A stretch of 64,000 nucleotides of DNA from Pomphorhynchus laevis (GCA_012934845.2 WNNJ02002911.1:1-64000); one strand, 5' to 3'. Shown: positions 45,901-55,800, counted from the stretch's first letter. Program-made: numbers and translations. Notes: generated by a model from the letters alone, not told the origin.

Positions 45901-48900
45901 GTGTCTACATTTCTTTGTATTCCAATAAACTGCTTTTGGATCAAACGACATGATCAATAGTCGTGCATTATCAAAATTCATCTTGTTGTTATCGTGAATA
46001 GCATGATTGAGAACAGCAAATCATATATCAGTGTTCATTGTAAGCACTGTTAGATAAAAACAAGCTTGATCAGTGTATTTCTTGTGTCTCAAGCATTTTA
46101 AGGTATTTCGGATATATAGCTGATGTGTCCACATTTCTTTGTATTCCAATAAACTGCTTTTGGATCAAACGACATGATCAATAGTCGTGCATTATCAAAA
46201 TTCATCTTGTTGTTATCGTGAATAGCATGATTGAGAACAGCAAATCATATATCAGTGTTCATTGTAAGCACTGTTAGATAAAAACAAGCTTGATCAGTGT
46301 ATTTCTTGTGTCTCAAGCATTTTAAGGTATTTCGGATATATAGCTGATGTGTCCACATTTCTTTGTATTCCAATAAACTGCTTTTGGATCAAACGACATG
46401 ATCAATAGTCGTGCATTATCAAAATTCATCTTGTTGTTATCGTGAATAGCATGATTGAGAACAGCAAATCATATATCAGTGTTCATTGTAAGCACTGTTA
46501 GATGAAAACAAGCTTGATCAGTGTATTTCTTGTGTCTCAAGCATTTTAAGGTATTTCGTATATATAGCTCACGTGTCTACATTTCTTTGTATTCCAATAA
46601 ACTGCTTTTGGATCAAACGACATGATCAATAGTCGTGCATTATCAAAATTCATCTTGTTGTTATCGTGAATAGCATGATTGAGAACAGCAAATCATATAT
46701 CAGTGTTCATTGTAAGCACTGTTAGATAAAAACAAGCTTGATCAGTGTATTTCTTGTGTCTCAAGCATTTTAAGGTATTTCGGATATATAGCTGATGTGT
46801 CCACATTTCTTTGTATTCCAATAAACTGCTTTTGGATCAAACGACATGATCAATAGTCGTGCATTATCAAAATTCATCTTGTTGTTATCGTGAATAGCAT
46901 GATTGAGAACAGCAAATCATATATCAGTGTTCATTGTAAGCACTGTTAGATAAAAACAAGCTTGATCAGTGTATTTCTTATGTCGCAAGCATTTCAAGGT
47001 ATTTCGTATATATAGCTCACGTGTCTACATTTCTTTGTATTCCAATAAACTGCTTTTGGATCAAACGACATGATCAATAGTCGTGCATTATCAAAATTCA
47101 TCTTGTTGTTATCGTGAATAGCATGATTGAGAACAGCAAATCATATATCAGTGTTCATTGTAAGCACTGTTAGATAAAAACAAGCTTGATCAGTGTATTT
47201 CTTGTGTCGCAAGCATTTCAAGGTATTTCGTATATATAGCTCACGTGTCTACATTTCTTTGTATTCCAATAAACTGCTTTTGGATCAAACGACATGATCA
47301 ATAGTCGTGCATTATCAAAATTCATCTTGTTGTTATCGTGAATAGCATGATTGAGAACAGCAAATCATATATTAGTGTTCATTGTAAGCACTGTTAGATA
47401 AAAACAAGCTTGATCAGTGTATTTCTTGTGTCTCAAGCATTTTAAGGTATTTCGGATATATAGCTGATGTGTCCACATTTCTTTGTATTCCAATAAACTG
47501 CTTTTGGATCAAACGACATGATCAATAGTCGTGCATTATCAAAATTCATCTTGTTGTTATCGTGAATAGCATGATTGAGAACAGCAAATCATATATCAGT
47601 GTTCATTGTAAGCACTGTTAGATAAAAACAAGCTTGATCAGTGTATTTCTTGTGTCTCAAGCATTTTAAGGTATTTCGGATATATAGCTGATGTGTCCAC
47701 ATTTCTTTGTATTCCAATAAACTGCTTTTGGATCAAACGACATGATCAATAGTCGTGCATTATCAAAATTCATCTTGTTGTTATCGTGAATAGCATGATT
47801 GAGAACAGCAAATCATATATCAGTGTTCATTGTAAGCACTGTTAGATAAAAACAAGCTTGATCAGTGTATTTCTTGTGTCTCAAGCATTTTAAGGTATTT
47901 CGGATATATAGCTGATGTGTCCACATTTCTTTGTATTCCAATAAACTGCTTTTGGATCAAACGACATGATCAATAGTCGTGCATTATCAAAATTCATCTT
48001 GTTGTTATCGTGAATAGCATGATTGAGAACAGCAAATCATATATCAGTGTTCATTGTAAGCACTGTTAGATAAAAACAAGCTTGATCAGTGTATTTCTTG
48101 TGTCTCAAGCATTTTAAGGTATTTCGGATATATAGCTGATGTGTCCACATTTCTTTGTATTCCAATAAACTGCTTTTGGATCAAACGACATGATCAATAG
48201 TCGTGCATTATCAAAATTCATCTTGTTGTTATCGTGAATAGCATGATTGAGAACAGCAAATCATATATCAGTGTTCATTGTAAGCACTGTTAGATAAAAA
48301 CAAGCTTGATCAGTGTATTTCTTGTGTCGCAAGCATTTCAAGGTATTTCGTATATATAGCTCACGTGTCTACATTTCTTTGTATTCCAATAAACTGCTTT
48401 TGGATCAAACGACATGATCAATAGTCGTGCATTATCAAAATTCATCTTGTTGTTATCGTGAATAGCATGATTGAGAACAGCAAATCATATATCAGTGTTC
48501 ATTGTAAGCACTGTTAGATAAAAACAAGCTTGATCAGTGTATTTCTTGTGTCTCAAGCATTTTAAGGTATTTCGGATATATAGCTGATGTGTCCACATTT
48601 CTTTGTATTCCAATAAACTGCTTTTGGATCAAACGACATGATCAATAGTCGTGCATTATCAAAATTCATCTTGTTGTTATCGTGAATAGCATGATTGAGA
48701 ACAGCAAATCATATATCAGTGTTCATTGTAAGCACTGTTAGATAAAAACAAGCTTGATCAGTGTATTTCTTGTGTCGCAAGCATTTCAAGGTATTTCGTA
48801 TATATAGCTCACGTGTCTACATTTCTTTGTATTCCAATAAACTGCTTTTGGATCAAACGACATGATCAATAGTCGTGCATTATCAAAATTCATCTTGTTG

Positions 48901-51900
48901 TTATCGTGAATAGCATGATTGAGAACAGCAAATCATATATCAGTGTTCATTGTAAGCACTGTTAGATAAAAACAAGCTTGATCAGTGTATTTCTTGTGTC
49001 GCAAGCATTTCAAGGTATTTCGTATATATAGCTCACGTGTCCACATTTTTTTGCATTCCAATAAACTGCTTTTGGATCAAACGACATGATCAATAGTCGT
49101 GCATTATCAAAATTCATCTTGTTGTTATCGTGAATAGCATGATTGAGAACAGCAAATCATATATCAGTGTTCATTGTAAGCACTGTTAGATAAAAACAAG
49201 CTTGATCAGTGTATTTCTTGTGTCTCAAGCATTTTAAGGTATTTCGGATATATAGCTGATGTGTCCACATTTCTTTGTATTCCAATAAACTGCTTTTGGA
49301 TCAAACGACATGATCAATAGTCGTGCATTATCAAAATTCATCTTGTTGTTATCGTGAATAGCATGATTGAGAACAGCAAATCATATATCAGTGTTCATTG
49401 TAAGCACTGTTAGATAAAAACAAGCTTGATCAGTGTATTTCTTATGTCGCAAGCATTTCAAGGTATTTCGTATATATAGCTCACGTGTCTACATTTCTTT
49501 GTATTCCAATAAACTGCTTTTGGATCAAACGACATGATCAATAGTCGTGCATTATCAAAATTCATCTTGTTGTTATCGTGAATAGCATGATTGAGAACAG
49601 CAAATCATATATCAGTGTTCATTGTAAGCACTGTTAGATAAAAACAAGCTTGATCAGTGTATTTCTTGTGTCGCAAGCATTTCAAGGTATTTCGTATATA
49701 TAGCTCACGTGTCTACATTTCTTTGTATTCCAATAAACTGCTTTTGGATCAAACGACATGATCAATAGTCGTGCATTATCAAAATTCATCTTGTTGTTAT
49801 CGTGAATAGCATGATTGAGAACAGCAAATCATATATCAGTGTTCATTGTAAGCACTGTTAGATAAAAACAAGCTTGATCAGTGTATTTCTTGTGTCGCAA
49901 GCATTTCAAGGTATTTCGTATATATAGCTCACGTGTCCACATTTTTTTGCATTCCAATAAACTGCTTTTGGATCAAACGACATGATCAATAGTCGTGCAT
50001 TATCAAAATTCATCTTGTTGTTATCGTGAATAGCATGATTGAGAACAGCAAATCATATATCAGTGTTCATTGTAAGCACTGTTAGATAAAAACAAGCTTG
50101 ATCAGTGTATTTCTTGTGTCTCAAGCATTTTAAGGTATTTCGGATATATAGCTGATGTGTCCACATTTCTTTGTATTCTAATAAACTGCTTTTGGATCAA
50201 ACGACATTATCAATAGTCGTGCATTATCAAAATTCATCTTGTTGTTATCGTGAATAGCATGATTGAGAACAGCAAATCATATATCAGTGTTCATTGTAAG
50301 CACTGTTAGATAAAAACAAGCTTGATCAGTGTATTTCTCGTGTCTCAAGCATTTCAAGGTATTTCGTATATATAACTCACGTGTCTACATTTCTCTGTAT
50401 TCCAATAAACTGCTTTTGGATCAAACGACATGATCAATAGTCGTGCATTATCAAAATTCATCTTGTTGTTATCGTGAATAGCATGATTGAGAACAGCAAA
50501 TCATATATCAGTGTTCATTGTAAGCACTTTTAGATAAAAACAAGCTTGATCAGTGTATTTCTTGTGTCTCAAGCATTTCAATGTATTTTGGATATATAGC
50601 TGATGTGTCCACGCCTCGTTTTCACAATCCAAACTAAATTCTAAAAAAATTAATTATAACGAATATTTAAAGTAATAATTAAATTATTACATCATGTTAT
50701 ATGCTACTAATCCGTTGTTAAACATTTACTGACAAGATGTTGACTCAATCATAATTTGGGTTTAATTACACTTTTTGACTAATTGTATGGTATATATTAT
50801 ATCGTATTCAATTACTTTAAAGAACTTTTCTGGTTGATTATTGAACAAGCATACACTGGTTTATAATGATCGCTTTTGCTGTAAACAAATTATCCGTCCG
50901 TTTATAAAGCATATCATTGGTGGACGTATGAACATTTTAAATATTTATCGTAAAATGTTAAACTTTGAGCTTATATAAGTATAATATATATAATAATCAG
51001 CTAATTTAATCAGCTAATCAGACGATTTACTTCTAGTATCGGCGAAACTGACTAGTTCAAGAGAAGACTTGGTTTTTACAAACTGTCTACTCCACTCCGA
51101 TGTATGGCTTAAGATAGCCAGAACAAAGAAGTTTTCATCTGCTTTCCATAATTTCATTAAAAAATGCATCATTGCGAACAAAATGTGAGTTTATTTTGTT
51201 TCTTCTGTCACATTTTAGAAATACATGCTAGATTGACATTTTATATTTTAACATAGTTTTTATCTGTAAAATTACGAAAGAATATTTTTTAAGTTATCGA
51301 TATTTTATTGAAAAAGTGTAAACATTTGTACAGTTTATATTTAGATAAAATATATTTGTATTATATAAACAAAAATTAATATTAATGAATTAATTAATGA
51401 TATAAATAAATTAATATTAATTCATGTTTATTTAAAAAATAAAAATTAATAATATTATTAATGCGATGTTATCTTAACATTAAAAGATTTTACATTTTGT
51501 TTTATTTTTTAGCTGCACTGAACGCATGAAGAATGCAAGTTTTAATATTTACTGAGCAGAAAAATAATAATTATTATGAGCAGTCATAATTTTTCTGTTT
51601 CATGATTCTCGAAGGTGATGTTTGAAAATGTTAACTTTTACGCGTTGAACTGCAAGAACATTTTTGTATGAAAATATTTGTACTTTTATTTCTCATAAAT
51701 ATTTTTTAATTAGTAGCCTCATAATTAATAAACATTTATATACAAACTTTGTTATTACACTCATCAAAACCCGTGGATTTCTCAAACTCTTGAGAAACAA
51801 AAAAATCAAATATGGAATCAAAAATATCTAATGAGTAAACAATTAAATCATTAGTTCAGGTCCGATTTGACATCGGACCTGAACTAATTGTTTAAAATTT

Positions 51901-52521
51901 TTAATTGTTTAAAATGTTTCTAAAATTCCTTAAAATGTTTTCATTTCAAAACATTTAAATATTTAAATAATAAAATCATATGTTCGCAACCTAATACAGT
52001 GAATCATATCTGTCATCTATCCGTAAAGGTGAAATAGTGGCCGTTACGATTTGTTGACGATTTATTCAGATAGGATTTTGTGTTTTCGAATGTTTAAGTT
52101 CAGCGAAATTTAATGTTAGAAAATCTCTTTGCATTATATTTTATTTCAATTTCGCATTAAAATTGTAAAGAACAATCGATTTTGTTGTCTTTGATGCCTA
52201 ATTTTGAGAATTTGCAAATATTTTACTGAATATGTTGACATTTATAAATGTTAAAAAACATTTAGGCACTGTGCGACCCATCTGCTCAACCATCAATTTT
52301 TCTCCAAAGCAAACCCGAGGCTATCTGATTCATTGTTAATGATTTTGGACCAATTTCACCGATTGTGCACGAAAGCGTACGTTGATAACAATGTACTCTG
52401 CGAGGAGCCTAGCTGTTGTACAGTGGAAATTTCAAAGCGCCTTTTACAATCGGACGAAATAAAAGTATCGGAATTAGTTACAGACGAAGTAACAAACGAT
52501 GAATTCGTCTACTTGAAATGA
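36864..52521 (+). CDS. STRAD-like pseudokinase gene (nine coding exons)
   Basis: Exons 36864-36952, 36987-37062, 40285-40396, 40448-40571, 41640-41811, 43599-43706, 43783-43849, 51022-51184 and 52266-52521 join at GT-AG sites with matching phases to one frame of 388 codons plus stop (human STRADs are about 420-430). STRAD is the cytoplasmic pseudokinase that, with the scaffold MO25, activates the kinase LKB1. Visible features: a glycine-poor P-loop (CLGKENMYIELLLA, about 10-23), no beta-3 Lys (YRLVYIDLE), CDCDQLFHVIQ at the hinge, HRA instead of HRD (133-135), RGL instead of DFG, SPN instead of APE (185-187), conserved D201 and GYTVNSDLYSVAVVACELANG in helix F, and ATHLLNHQFF (307-316) at the C-lobe end. 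The STRAD C-terminal WEF motif that binds MO25 is not present, and the protein ends in DEFVYLK. Other STE20-type pseudokinases are possible but fit less well. Two in-frame stops lie just before the ATG. Confidence 0.85.
36953..36986 (+). other. 34-nt micro-intron
   Basis: Begins GTCGCT and ends TTACAG. It contains an in-frame stop, and removing it restores the frame from RAG to SSFSRYRYRLVYIDLE. The donor is weak (GTCGCT). Micro-introns of about 31-42 nt are known in schistosome genes. Confidence 0.6.
36987..37062 (+). CDS. STRAD-like exon 2 (beta-2/3)
   Basis: Encodes RYRLVYIDLEKVDDIDKLY and ends at a strong GTAAGT donor, phase 0. No Lys occupies the beta-3 ATP-anchoring position. Confidence 0.7.
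37398..37800 (-). mobile_element. LINE-B copy 5, 3' end, antisense in intron 3
   Basis: The minus strand encodes NLPFLDDTRPTSLSPRSR and AWNQLPLDVRHAPS, then the 3' hairpin at 37431-37446. It is closest to copy 4. It lies antisense to the host gene within a 3.2-kb intron. Confidence 0.8.
37431..37446 (-). other. LINE-B 3' UTR hairpin (copy 5)
   Basis: GCGTGC, four-base loop, GCACGC. Confidence 0.65.
37895..38119 (+). other. Unrecognised 74-codon open frame in intron 3
   Basis: The frame has protein-like composition (charged, with an EKVIDEIKIKRSGDCVLD stretch) and stops at 38119. It matches no kinase motif and is not needed for the gene, whose exon 2 to exon 3 phases join without it. It is flanked on the left by a short sequence repeated elsewhere in the intron. 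The origin is unknown, perhaps a captured coding fragment. Confidence 0.25.
38595..39345. repeat. Inverted-repeat module in intron 3
   Basis: 38700-38893 is the diverged reverse complement of 39062-39250, with partly matching outer flanks (to about 38595 and 39345) and a spacer of about 170 bases. Both arms carry, on opposite strands, a frame starting NQSPVYQATP. Further plus-strand copies of that module start near 39431 and 39788. Confidence 0.8.
39431..39925 (+). repeat. Further copies of the NQSPVYQAT module
   Basis: Copies at about 39431-39664 and 39788-39830 repeat the start of the inverted module with substitutions. The last is fused to an unrelated frame (CKTACRFGFEKPNQLQ) that leads into the 39-bp minisatellite. 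Confidence 0.7.
39926..40140 (+). repeat. 39-bp minisatellite with a 13-residue coding period
   Basis: About five to six units of roughly 39 bases of the form CTTGTTCACTCTTATTGATA plus AGTTCTACAACAAGGGTG. In the open frame 39788-40084 the first units translate as a 13-residue repeat (VLFTLIDKFYNKG-like). One unit is shorter and breaks the frame. Confidence 0.8.
40285..40396 (+). CDS. STRAD-like exon 3 (helix C to hinge)
   Basis: Encodes RTNRLMRHENLLPLLNVVL and ALVFGSPLFV, matching the 'HPNI...' and beta-4/5 region of STRADs. It starts in phase 0 after TTTTAAG and ends one base into a codon at GTTAGT. A 51-nt intron follows. Confidence 0.75.
40448..40571 (+). CDS. STRAD-like exon 4 (helices D and E, HR)
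   Basis: Encodes CDCDQLFHVIQKAGLSEHDI and MKALSYLHQQYIIHR, a clear match to the STRAD helix D-E region. It follows ATTGTAG and ends AG|GTAATT. Confidence 0.85.
40851..41350 (+). repeat. Diverged tandem duplication in intron 5
   Basis: The segment starting near 40851 (GTCGAGCTGAGTGATCGTCA...) recurs near 41142 with many substitutions and continues in parallel for about 200 bases. No coding meaning. Confidence 0.65.
41640..41811 (+). CDS. STRAD-like exon 5 (catalytic and activation loop)
   Basis: Encodes AVQLCNICVTENGHVYLRGL, in which HRD is replaced by HRA and DFG by RGL. It ends ECIPYASPNILLQ, the degenerate APE region, at a GTAAGA donor. Confidence 0.85.
41812..42694. other. Intron 6, AT-rich left part
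   Basis: Poly-AT intronic sequence. No feature supported. Confidence 0.5.
42695..43330 (+). mobile_element. RT-F: Penelope-like RT fragment with motifs in permuted order
   Basis: A 151-codon frame (42738-43193) starts with RT motif C, MFRYIDDICVFNSNN, and a thumb-like region LYRKDDMFKF and HEHSFIPYNIKYNTLN. It ends with an RT motif B box, FRQIKGLPIGGNSS, which should precede motif C. Directly after the stop, 43190-43330 continues with the post-B sequence ADLFLSFIEYKFVHHCVKN and a decayed second copy of the LYRKDD box. A ~500-bp partial tandem duplication would explain the order. The YIDD box points to the Penelope-like or a related divergent RT group. It lies in an intron of the STRAD-like gene. 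Confidence 0.65.
43599..43706 (+). CDS. STRAD-like exon 6 (helix F)
   Basis: Encodes GGYGYTVNSDLYSVAVVACE and LANGVRMFSN, the conserved Asp of helix F and a STRAD-like CELANG box. 36 codons, phase 0 at both ends. Confidence 0.85.
43783..43849 (+). CDS. STRAD-like exon 7
   Basis: Encodes IFYEKIIGSSIPLLWDRTLI, matching the STRAD 'LLEKLNGTVP' segment. It ends one base into a codon at GTAAGT. Confidence 0.75.
43850..44345. other. Intron 8, left flank of the satellite
   Basis: AT-rich intronic sequence of about 500 bases. No feature supported. Confidence 0.5.
44346..50612 (+). repeat. Satellite array: 28 tandem copies of a 224-bp monomer, inside intron 8
   Basis: Starts TTTGTATTCCAATAAACTGC at 44346, 44570, 44794 and so on. 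The 28th unit begins at 50394, exactly 27 x 224 bases later, so no net indel has accumulated. The first ~180 bases of each unit are nearly invariant. The last ~45 bases exist in two forms: type A (TTTCGGATATATAGCTGATG) and type B (TTTCGTATATATAGCTCACG). Units 1-9 are all type A. Units 10-28 mix A and B, and a unit variant with TTTTTTTGCATTCC recurs four units apart. The first and last units carry the most private changes. No open frame of 60 or more codons exists in it. It is spliced out with intron 43850-51021. Confidence 0.98.
50613..51021. other. Intron 8, right flank of the satellite
   Basis: AT-rich, no feature beyond the ATCAG acceptor at 51017-51021. Confidence 0.5.
51022..51184 (+). 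CDS. STRAD-like exon 8
   Basis: Encodes a variable loop and then FSSAFHNFIKKCIIANK, corresponding to 'FHxFVEQCLQRNP' of STRADs. It starts in phase 1 after TAATCAG and ends in phase 2 at GTGAGT. Its phases fit exons 7 and 9 exactly, which is the main support for this exon. Confidence 0.7.
51185..52265. other. Intron 9
   Basis: AT-rich intron. The only structure seen is the perfect hairpin at 51851-51887. Confidence 0.5.
51851..51887. repeat. Perfect 16-bp hairpin in intron 9
   Basis: TTAGTTCAGGTCCGAT, loop TTGAC, then the exact reverse complement. It is the most stable short hairpin noticed in the gene and GC-richer than its surroundings. Confidence 0.9.
52266..52521 (+). CDS. STRAD-like exon 9 (C-lobe end, tail, stop)
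   Basis: Encodes HCATHLLNHQFFSKANPRLS, matching 'ASTLLNHSFFKQ' of STRADs, then a 70-residue acidic/Cys-containing tail ending EFVYLK at TGA 52519-52521. The usual Trp-Glu-Phe end is missing. Confidence 0.75.
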
Positions 52522-53409
52522 TTAGTCTTTGATTTGTTTATTTTATTACTTTCAATTTATCAATTACTTTCCTTTTATTTGTTTGTTTTTATTTGGTAAT
52601 TTTTTATGTAATTTGTATTTTCCTCACTCAATTTATCAAAAAACGATGAACGTTTTTTTAAAATTAATGATTCAATAAGTTTCATGCTGTCACTCCAATT
52701 GCAGAAGCATATTTAACTGCTTTTGTGTTTTGGCTTGGCTCGTTTCACGAATTTCGCCGGCCATAAACATTTCTTCAACTATTGTATATACCTTAAGTAA
52801 AACAGCAAAAATTACAACGAGTATTTTAAGAGAATTGACAATTAGGAATGTAAAACGTGTACATTCGTATAAATACTTGCGGCATTCTTAGAAAATACCA
52901 CTTTGGTCCCTAGAGCTTTCGTTTAAGTTCATGATTAGTCATTCAGTTATCAAGATCATCTTCGATAAACCGTTTATAGTGGATTTTTTATATTACAGAC
53001 GCTGTATTCTGTATTTTATCATAAAACAAAGAAATACACGCACAAACTGTCAAACGAACGGCAAACAAGAATATACAGATAAAAAAATGACAAACCAGCA
53101 TCAGTGCCAGTTTCAGCGTATTCCATAATTTACGATTGTCGATCACAAATTATTAATAATAAAGCATGAAATATTAATAAAAATAATGAGTATTTAAACA
53201 ATAAATTTAAATAATATAATTACTAGTAATAGTAAGGGTGCCATTGAACATCAATTTTGATAAAGTTGGAATTGATAAACTGAAGTGAAACCTTCGAAAA
53301 CCTTGTCTTTACTTCATTGCAAAAATTATGTAAATAATTCCTTGTATAAAATACATGAAAAAAAAATTAATTTTATCAACTAATAGTATTATTTATAAGA
53401 CAGAATTAG
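52522..53409. other. 3' flank of the STRAD-like gene
   Basis: AT-rich. An unrecognised 65-codon frame at 52931-53128 (basic, Gln/Asn/Thr-rich C-terminus) has no motif. No clear AATAAA signal close to the stop was seen. Confidence 0.45.
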
Positions 53410-53806
53410 AATAAAACGTTTTTTTTAATTGACGTAAACAAGAAAGTGTAAACCTGCATGCTTTTTAACAATCTTCGTCGGGTAGCTTAACCCGGAATGC
53501 GCCACCACAGACGCCTAGCCTTCAATGAAGCGTTTAGACCTTAGTATAATCATCACTACAGGGTGGTCTCATCAGTGTGACCCGGTAGCTACACAACTTC
53601 TACAGTACTTAATCCTCAGTAAACCTCTGAAAGGAATTCACTAAGCGCATGCTGATGAGACTACCCTGTAGCTATATGAGTAGATTAAGGTCGAAATGCC
53701 CATATAAGGCTAGGCGCATTCCGGGTTAAGCCTTCCGATGAAGGTTGTAAAAAAGCATGCAGGTTTACACTTTTCTGTTCGTGTTAATTAAAAAAAAAGT
53801 TTTATT
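53410..53806. mobile_element. Foldback/MITE-like element, 397 bp
   Basis: The left arm 53410-53580 and right arm 53650-53806 are inverted complements with substitutions. Outer ends are AATAAAAC and GTTTTATT, and both arms contain GTGTAAACCTGCATGC and TTAACCCGGAATGCGCC with their complements. The inner part reads GTCTCATCAG and its complement about 70 bases apart. There is no coding capacity. Target-site repeats are unclear because the flanks are AT-rich. Confidence 0.85.
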
Positions 53807-54345
53807 GGAAGTATTTCTTATTAATATACGTCGCCAGTAGTTTTAGTATTATTTCATATAAAACTAGGAATTTTATAAATTTAATATGTACATATTAAAT
53901 GTATATATTTGTAATTTTTTATATAATTTATACGCAATATATATAGGAGAGATTGATGGAGCTATGAAAAATCGTCTAACGAATTAACGGACGGGATATA
54001 AAACCGAAGATAACCGCCGGCCACTACTAAATTGCCGGTTGTTAGTAACTGTTATATATAATTTATGATACAAAATGTAAGTTTTCTCAAATGGGCCTCT
54101 ATAAAAATAAAATTTTGAAAATGTCAAAATTTTAAAGTTTCAGTCAATTATAGCGTTGTCCTTGCGCTAACTTTAACCATTAGCTTGACTTTCCAGTCAT
54201 TTAATGTCCTAACGTATTATTGATATAGATGATCACTTTGCCAGCACAAAGGAGATGTCGATTCTATGTTGAATGATACATCCATGGTGTGGCTTGTTGT
54301 GTTTCAATGCCTTTTGCGTGCAATCTATTTGAATATTCTATTTGC
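53807..54345. other. Intergenic stretch
   Basis: No supported feature. It may include the decayed 3' end of the minus-strand LINE-E copy that becomes recognisable from about 54350. Confidence 0.45.
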
Positions 54346-54349
54346 ATTA

Positions 54350-55800
54350 TGTCCTATATTGCCAAGTGGTGATAAAGTAAGAGGATGAAATCTAGAACTT
54401 TCAATTTTTGCTATTCGTTCTGCATATTTTGCTCGCTTTATCTTCTCATTATAACATGCAAATCGATCAAAAATTGTGAATATGATAGATCAAGCGGGTT
54501 GTAAACACATATGTCCATGAGGGATCGCTCTGTTGGTGTCCCATAAAGATCGTTGCACTAATCGAGGAGATAGAAAATCGACGATAATTGAGTCTGACAA
54601 TAGTATTAGAATTGACTCTATGACATTATTGTACACTTTTCGGAGTTATTGTACACGTTACGCGATTTTGTCTCACGTTGTGTAACGCCGAATACAAAGT
54701 ATCCCTCTGACTTGACAGAATTTAATATCACACAAGCGCTAGCTTGTGTGATATTAAATTTCTCGCCACATAAGCCATCTTCTGATATATTTGCTGGTTC
54801 CAATCTGTATCTTACTCGTCTTGGAATTGTTGTTTGGATAAGTGACGACGCATTTTTAAGAGAATATGCCTAGCCATAAGAAGATTCCTGAATTATTAGT
54901 AATATGAATCGGGAGTTTTCTTTCCATTTCATTTAGATCGTTGAATACATACATTTTAGATCATCTAAATTGTAGACTTTTTATGAAAGTTGATTGACTA
55001 TCACATAGTCATTTCAGTTAAAATTTTGATTTGTCGTATCCAATCAACTGTAATTTCCTTCACACTTTTTCTAAGAATCTGCTATGCCGATAATGCTACA
55101 TGTTATACATTTTGTAACAGCATTGACGTTATCGTCGTACATTGATAAAGATGGGGCGAGTACGTTTCAAGGATTGATGTGATATCTAAATATATGAACG
55201 ATTTTATGAAAACCATTCCATAGCACAGCCAAATAGTAATATAATTCAACTCATGTTCCAAACCTTCGCTCACCAGTAATGCGTTACTTTAAGGATCCTA
55301 AACTGTAACCATATATGAAGCGAAAGTGAAGCTGCTGTGTATCCAGCCATCACCAGCGGGTTCTCTTGGAAAATTATCTTAAAAACTCTTTCCTAATGGC
55401 ATGTATCTCATCGTTGTCCTGTACATAGTTGTGTTTTGCCTGCAACATTAGTCAACTCACTACAAATGCGCTGTGAAAGAGCTCTTAGGACAGTTCGACC
55501 ATCACATCCTTGATTTCGATAGGATGAACGCCTTGACTTTTCTTTAACTGAATTCGACTGCATACTTTAAAGTCTTCAAGTTGAATATCATTTATTTGTG
55601 TTGTTGCAATGTGTATTGCAAAATCTGCAATCTTCTTTCTAGATATTTCGACTAATTGAATTGATCTGTCAATAATTCACGCCACATTTTTTTGTATCGA
55701 TTCCTGAAAGACCTACAGATTCTTAATTTTTTAAAAACAGCTATTACGTCATCAGGGGCGATACCATTGAATATGATATTTTGTGAATGGAACATTAACT
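54350..55800 (-). pseudogene. LINE-E copy 2, heavily decayed
   Basis: On the minus strand, blocks match the long LINE-E frame in order: RKKIADFAIHIATTQI (near 55620), RTVLRALSQRICSEL and TQLCTGQR (near 55490-55430), motif B-like NPLVMAGYTAASLSL (near 55360), MDICVYNPLDLS (near 54510) and NEKIKRAKYAERI (near 54440). The spacing shows an internal deletion of roughly 350 bases. A decayed upstream part may reach about 56460. No intact frame remains. Confidence 0.65.
54721..54758. repeat. Perfect 17-bp hairpin
   Basis: TTTAATATCACACAAGC, loop GCTA, then the exact complement. It falls inside decayed LINE-E copy 2 and gives matching open frames on both strands, which explains those frames. Confidence 0.95.

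Noticed and set aside
44346-50612. Hammerhead ribozyme in the 224-bp satellite (CTGATG near each unit end)
   Set aside because: The CTGATG is followed by TGTCC and no GAAA at the right distance, and type B units lack it altogether, so a hammerhead as in some flatworm satellites is not supported.
52931-53128. Separate small gene downstream of the STRAD-like gene
   Set aside because: It has no motif, an AT-driven composition and no visible splice or promoter support, so it is mentioned only within the flank.
54618-54873. Overlapping open frames on both strands
   Set aside because: They are mirror images created by the perfect hairpin at 54721-54758 within decayed LINE-E sequence.
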